This document shows, one piece after another, positions 36,034 to 37,403 of a DNA stretch of 37,403 nt. Numbering within the stretch: the stretch's first letter is position 1; each line of letters begins with the position of its first letter. The position numbers were made by a program, and so were the translations under genes. The stretch comes from an uncultured Prevotellaceae bacterium. GTDB taxonomy: Bacteria > Bacteroidota > Bacteroidia > Bacteroidales > Bacteroidaceae. Where the stretch lies: positions 1 to 37,403 of the forward strand of contig ONFE01000033.1 in assembly GCA_900316985.1 (NCBI GenBank), read 5' to 3'. The notes under the pieces were generated by a model. The model did no database searches and was not told the DNA's origin. It saw nothing but the letters and a program-made list of their open reading frames with translations.

Positions 36034-37403
36034 ATGAATATGAGAAAAAACTTATTTTTAACGTTATCGATAGTGATAACACTGATGACAGCATGCTCTT
36101 CGGAGGATCCGCTGAGCGAGGATAACAACTATTCCAACATGATTGACGGTAGCAGCAGTGGCGGTTCTTCCAGCGGGAACTCGACCACCTCTTCGTATGC
36201 GGAGATGGCATCCTTCACGGTTGCCATCGATAAGACGACGGCAGAACCCGAGTCAACGGCTGCTGCACAATATCCCGAGGATAGTGATGCCCCCAGTGCC
36301 AACACCTTCGCCACAATCGTCAATATTGACATGTCGAATCCCAAAGACCCTGCCGTTGAAGGGGTAACCATTGCTATCGACGGCAACAATGTGACTGCCA
36401 GTCATGGCAACACGGAAGGCGTCTGCTATGTGGTGACTGGAAAGACGACCGATGGCTCACTTATTATTAATGGCAATACCAACTTTGAACTGAACCTCAA
36501 CGGGGCGGACATCACCAGTGCCTCGTCGACAGCCATCGACATCGAGAGTAAGGGCAATGCCTACCTCGTAGTGAACGGCACCAACAAAGTAAAAGACGGA
36601 ACCATGACCGACCACAAGGCGGCCATCTACAGCAAAGGAAAACTGTTCATTAGCGGCGACGGTGCTCTGGAGGTATATGGCACCTATAAGAACGGTATCC
36701 ACGGCAAGACCAACATCGTCATCGACAAGGGTGTGAATCTCTACGTCAACTCGACGGAGAATAACGGTATCAAGGCTGGCGACAATATGTATATCAATGG
36801 CGGTATCATCAATGTAGAAGTATCTGCCGACGGCGGAAAGGCCATCAATGGTGATTCCGATATCATCATCAATGGCGGACGCACGACCGTTATCGCTACA
36901 GGTAACGGCACATGGGAAACTGACGAGACACTCACCTACGGAGGCGATACCAAGGCAGCAGCGGGTATTGGCAGCGACACAAACTTCTACATGAACGGCG
37001 GCGAACTGTATGCCAAGGCTACAGGCAGTGGCGGCAAAGGCGTGAAAGCTGATCTGGAGGGTCATATCACGGGAGGTAAAATCCGTATCATCACCGAAGG
37101 TGGACTCTACTACAGCAACGGTACAACGGAAAGCCACAATTACACGGGCAATACCGACAATCTCCCTGCAGCCTACACCTCTTCACCGAAAGGTATGAAG
37201 ATAGGATACAAGGATGACACAGTCACGCCCAACGAGACTTATGGTGTGCTGAAGATTTCAGGCGGTGACATCATGATACGTACCAGCGGTAACAATGCAG
37301 AGGGTATGGAAAGTAAGGGAACGCTCGACATTACGGGTGGAACGGTATTGGTCTATGCCCACGACGATGCCATCAACTCTACAGGTGATCTGACCATCAG
37401 CGG
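36034..37403 (+). CDS. Carbohydrate-binding lipoprotein of the Cthe_2159 type (partial, runs off the window)
   Basis: 457 codons are visible and the frame is still open at the window end. The start MNMRKNLFLTLSIVITLMTA is followed by the lipobox cysteine C21 (the ATG at 36040 is an equally good start). An acidic stretch (SSEDPLSEDN) and a Ser/Gly/Asn-rich linker follow, as in surface-exposed Bacteroidetes lipoproteins. From about residue 100 it is made of short beta-helix rungs (GVTIAIDGNNVTAS, FELNLNGADITS, AAIYSKGKLFISGDGALEV, GGKAINGDSDIIINGGR, LKISGGDIMIRTSGNNAEG) typical of Pfam DUF4353/Cthe_2159. The type protein binds cellulose or polygalacturonate-like polymers; the ligand here is unknown. 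Confidence 0.88.
   Translation, partial: MNMRKNLFLTLSIVITLMTACSSEDPLSEDNNYSNMIDGSSSGGSSSGNSTTSSYAEMASFTVAIDKTTAEPESTAAAQYPEDSDAPSANTFATIVNIDMSNPKDPAVEGVTIAIDGNNVTASHGNTEGVCYVVTGKTTDGSLIINGNTNFELNLNGADITSASSTAIDIESKGNAYLVVNGTNKVKDGTMTDHKAAIYSKGKLFISGDGALEVYGTYKNGIHGKTNIVIDKGVNLYVNSTENNGIKAGDNMYINGGIINVEVSADGGKAINGDSDIIINGGRTTVIATGNGTWETDETLTYGGDTKAAAGIGSDTNFYMNGGELYAKATGSGGKGVKADLEGHITGGKIRIITEGGLYYSNGTTESHNYTGNTDNLPAAYTSSPKGMKIGYKDDTVTPNETYGVLKISGGDIMIRTSGNNAEGMESKGTLDITGGTVLVYAHDDAINSTGDLTIS

Overview
The window looks like chromosomal DNA of a Bacteroidales bacterium, most likely a gut or rumen Prevotella (sensu lato, e.g. a Xylanibacter/P. ruminicola-like lineage). The evidence is promoters of the Bacteroidetes type (TTTG about 20 nt before TAnnTTTG), secreted proteins ending in a 'NLxGQxV...GIxVxxGKK' tail, a BspA-like leucine-rich-repeat protein, a hybrid two-component regulator, DUF4153 and DUF2851 proteins, and the order dapB-lepB-lepB-like-wbqC. 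The assignment is by recognition only; no database was searched. I saw no tRNA, rRNA, CRISPR array, transposase gene, or SusC/SusD pair.

Layout. (1) 68-2817: a DUF4153 membrane protein convergent with a secreted protein of unknown function, sharing a bidirectional terminator. (2) 2818-3443: a gene-free control region with a 41-bp tandem duplication, a folded G-rich repeat element and two copies of a palindromic operator candidate. (3) 3444-16178: a tight glycan-degradation operon: GH2 beta-galactosidase, a DUF559 nuclease-like gene, GH106 alpha-L-rhamnosidase, SGNH (SASA-type) acetylesterase, a DUF5703 protein and GH78 alpha-L-rhamnosidase. This fits attack on rhamnose- and galactose-containing acetylated plant glycans (rhamnogalacturonan or arabinogalactan type; inference). 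(4) 16283-20462: a signalling module of SpoIIE phosphatase/RsbW-like kinase fusion, SLC13 permease and STAS antagonist. (5) 20459-23874, minus strand: dapB, lepB, a catalytically degenerate lepB paralogue and wbqC. (6) 23875-27746: repeat-rich DNA around a BspA-like LRR protein and a small acidic peptide. (7) 27747-31621, minus strand: a hybrid two-component system broken by a deletion/frameshift in its receiver domain. (8) 31794-37403: DUF2851, a thioesterase, dprA, a tRNA-dihydrouridine synthase and the start of a carbohydrate-binding lipoprotein cut by the window edge.

The most unusual content is the density of short dispersed repeats that sit inside genes. A C/G-rich palindrome (CCCTCCC..GGGAGGG core) occurs between genes and also in frame inside GH106, DUF5703, GH78, WbqC (twice) and the tRNA-dihydrouridine synthase, and forms the tail of the broken regulator. 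The copies use one reading register per orientation. Two inverted copies bracket the DUF559 gene. Other repeat families supply hydrophobic signal-peptide cores of consecutive operon genes, the C-terminus of the dihydrouridine synthase and a loop in GH78. Two nested structures, inverted repeats of about 165 bp and a 146-151 bp AAGGGTGTC element in two opposite copies, fill the gaps around the BspA-like gene.
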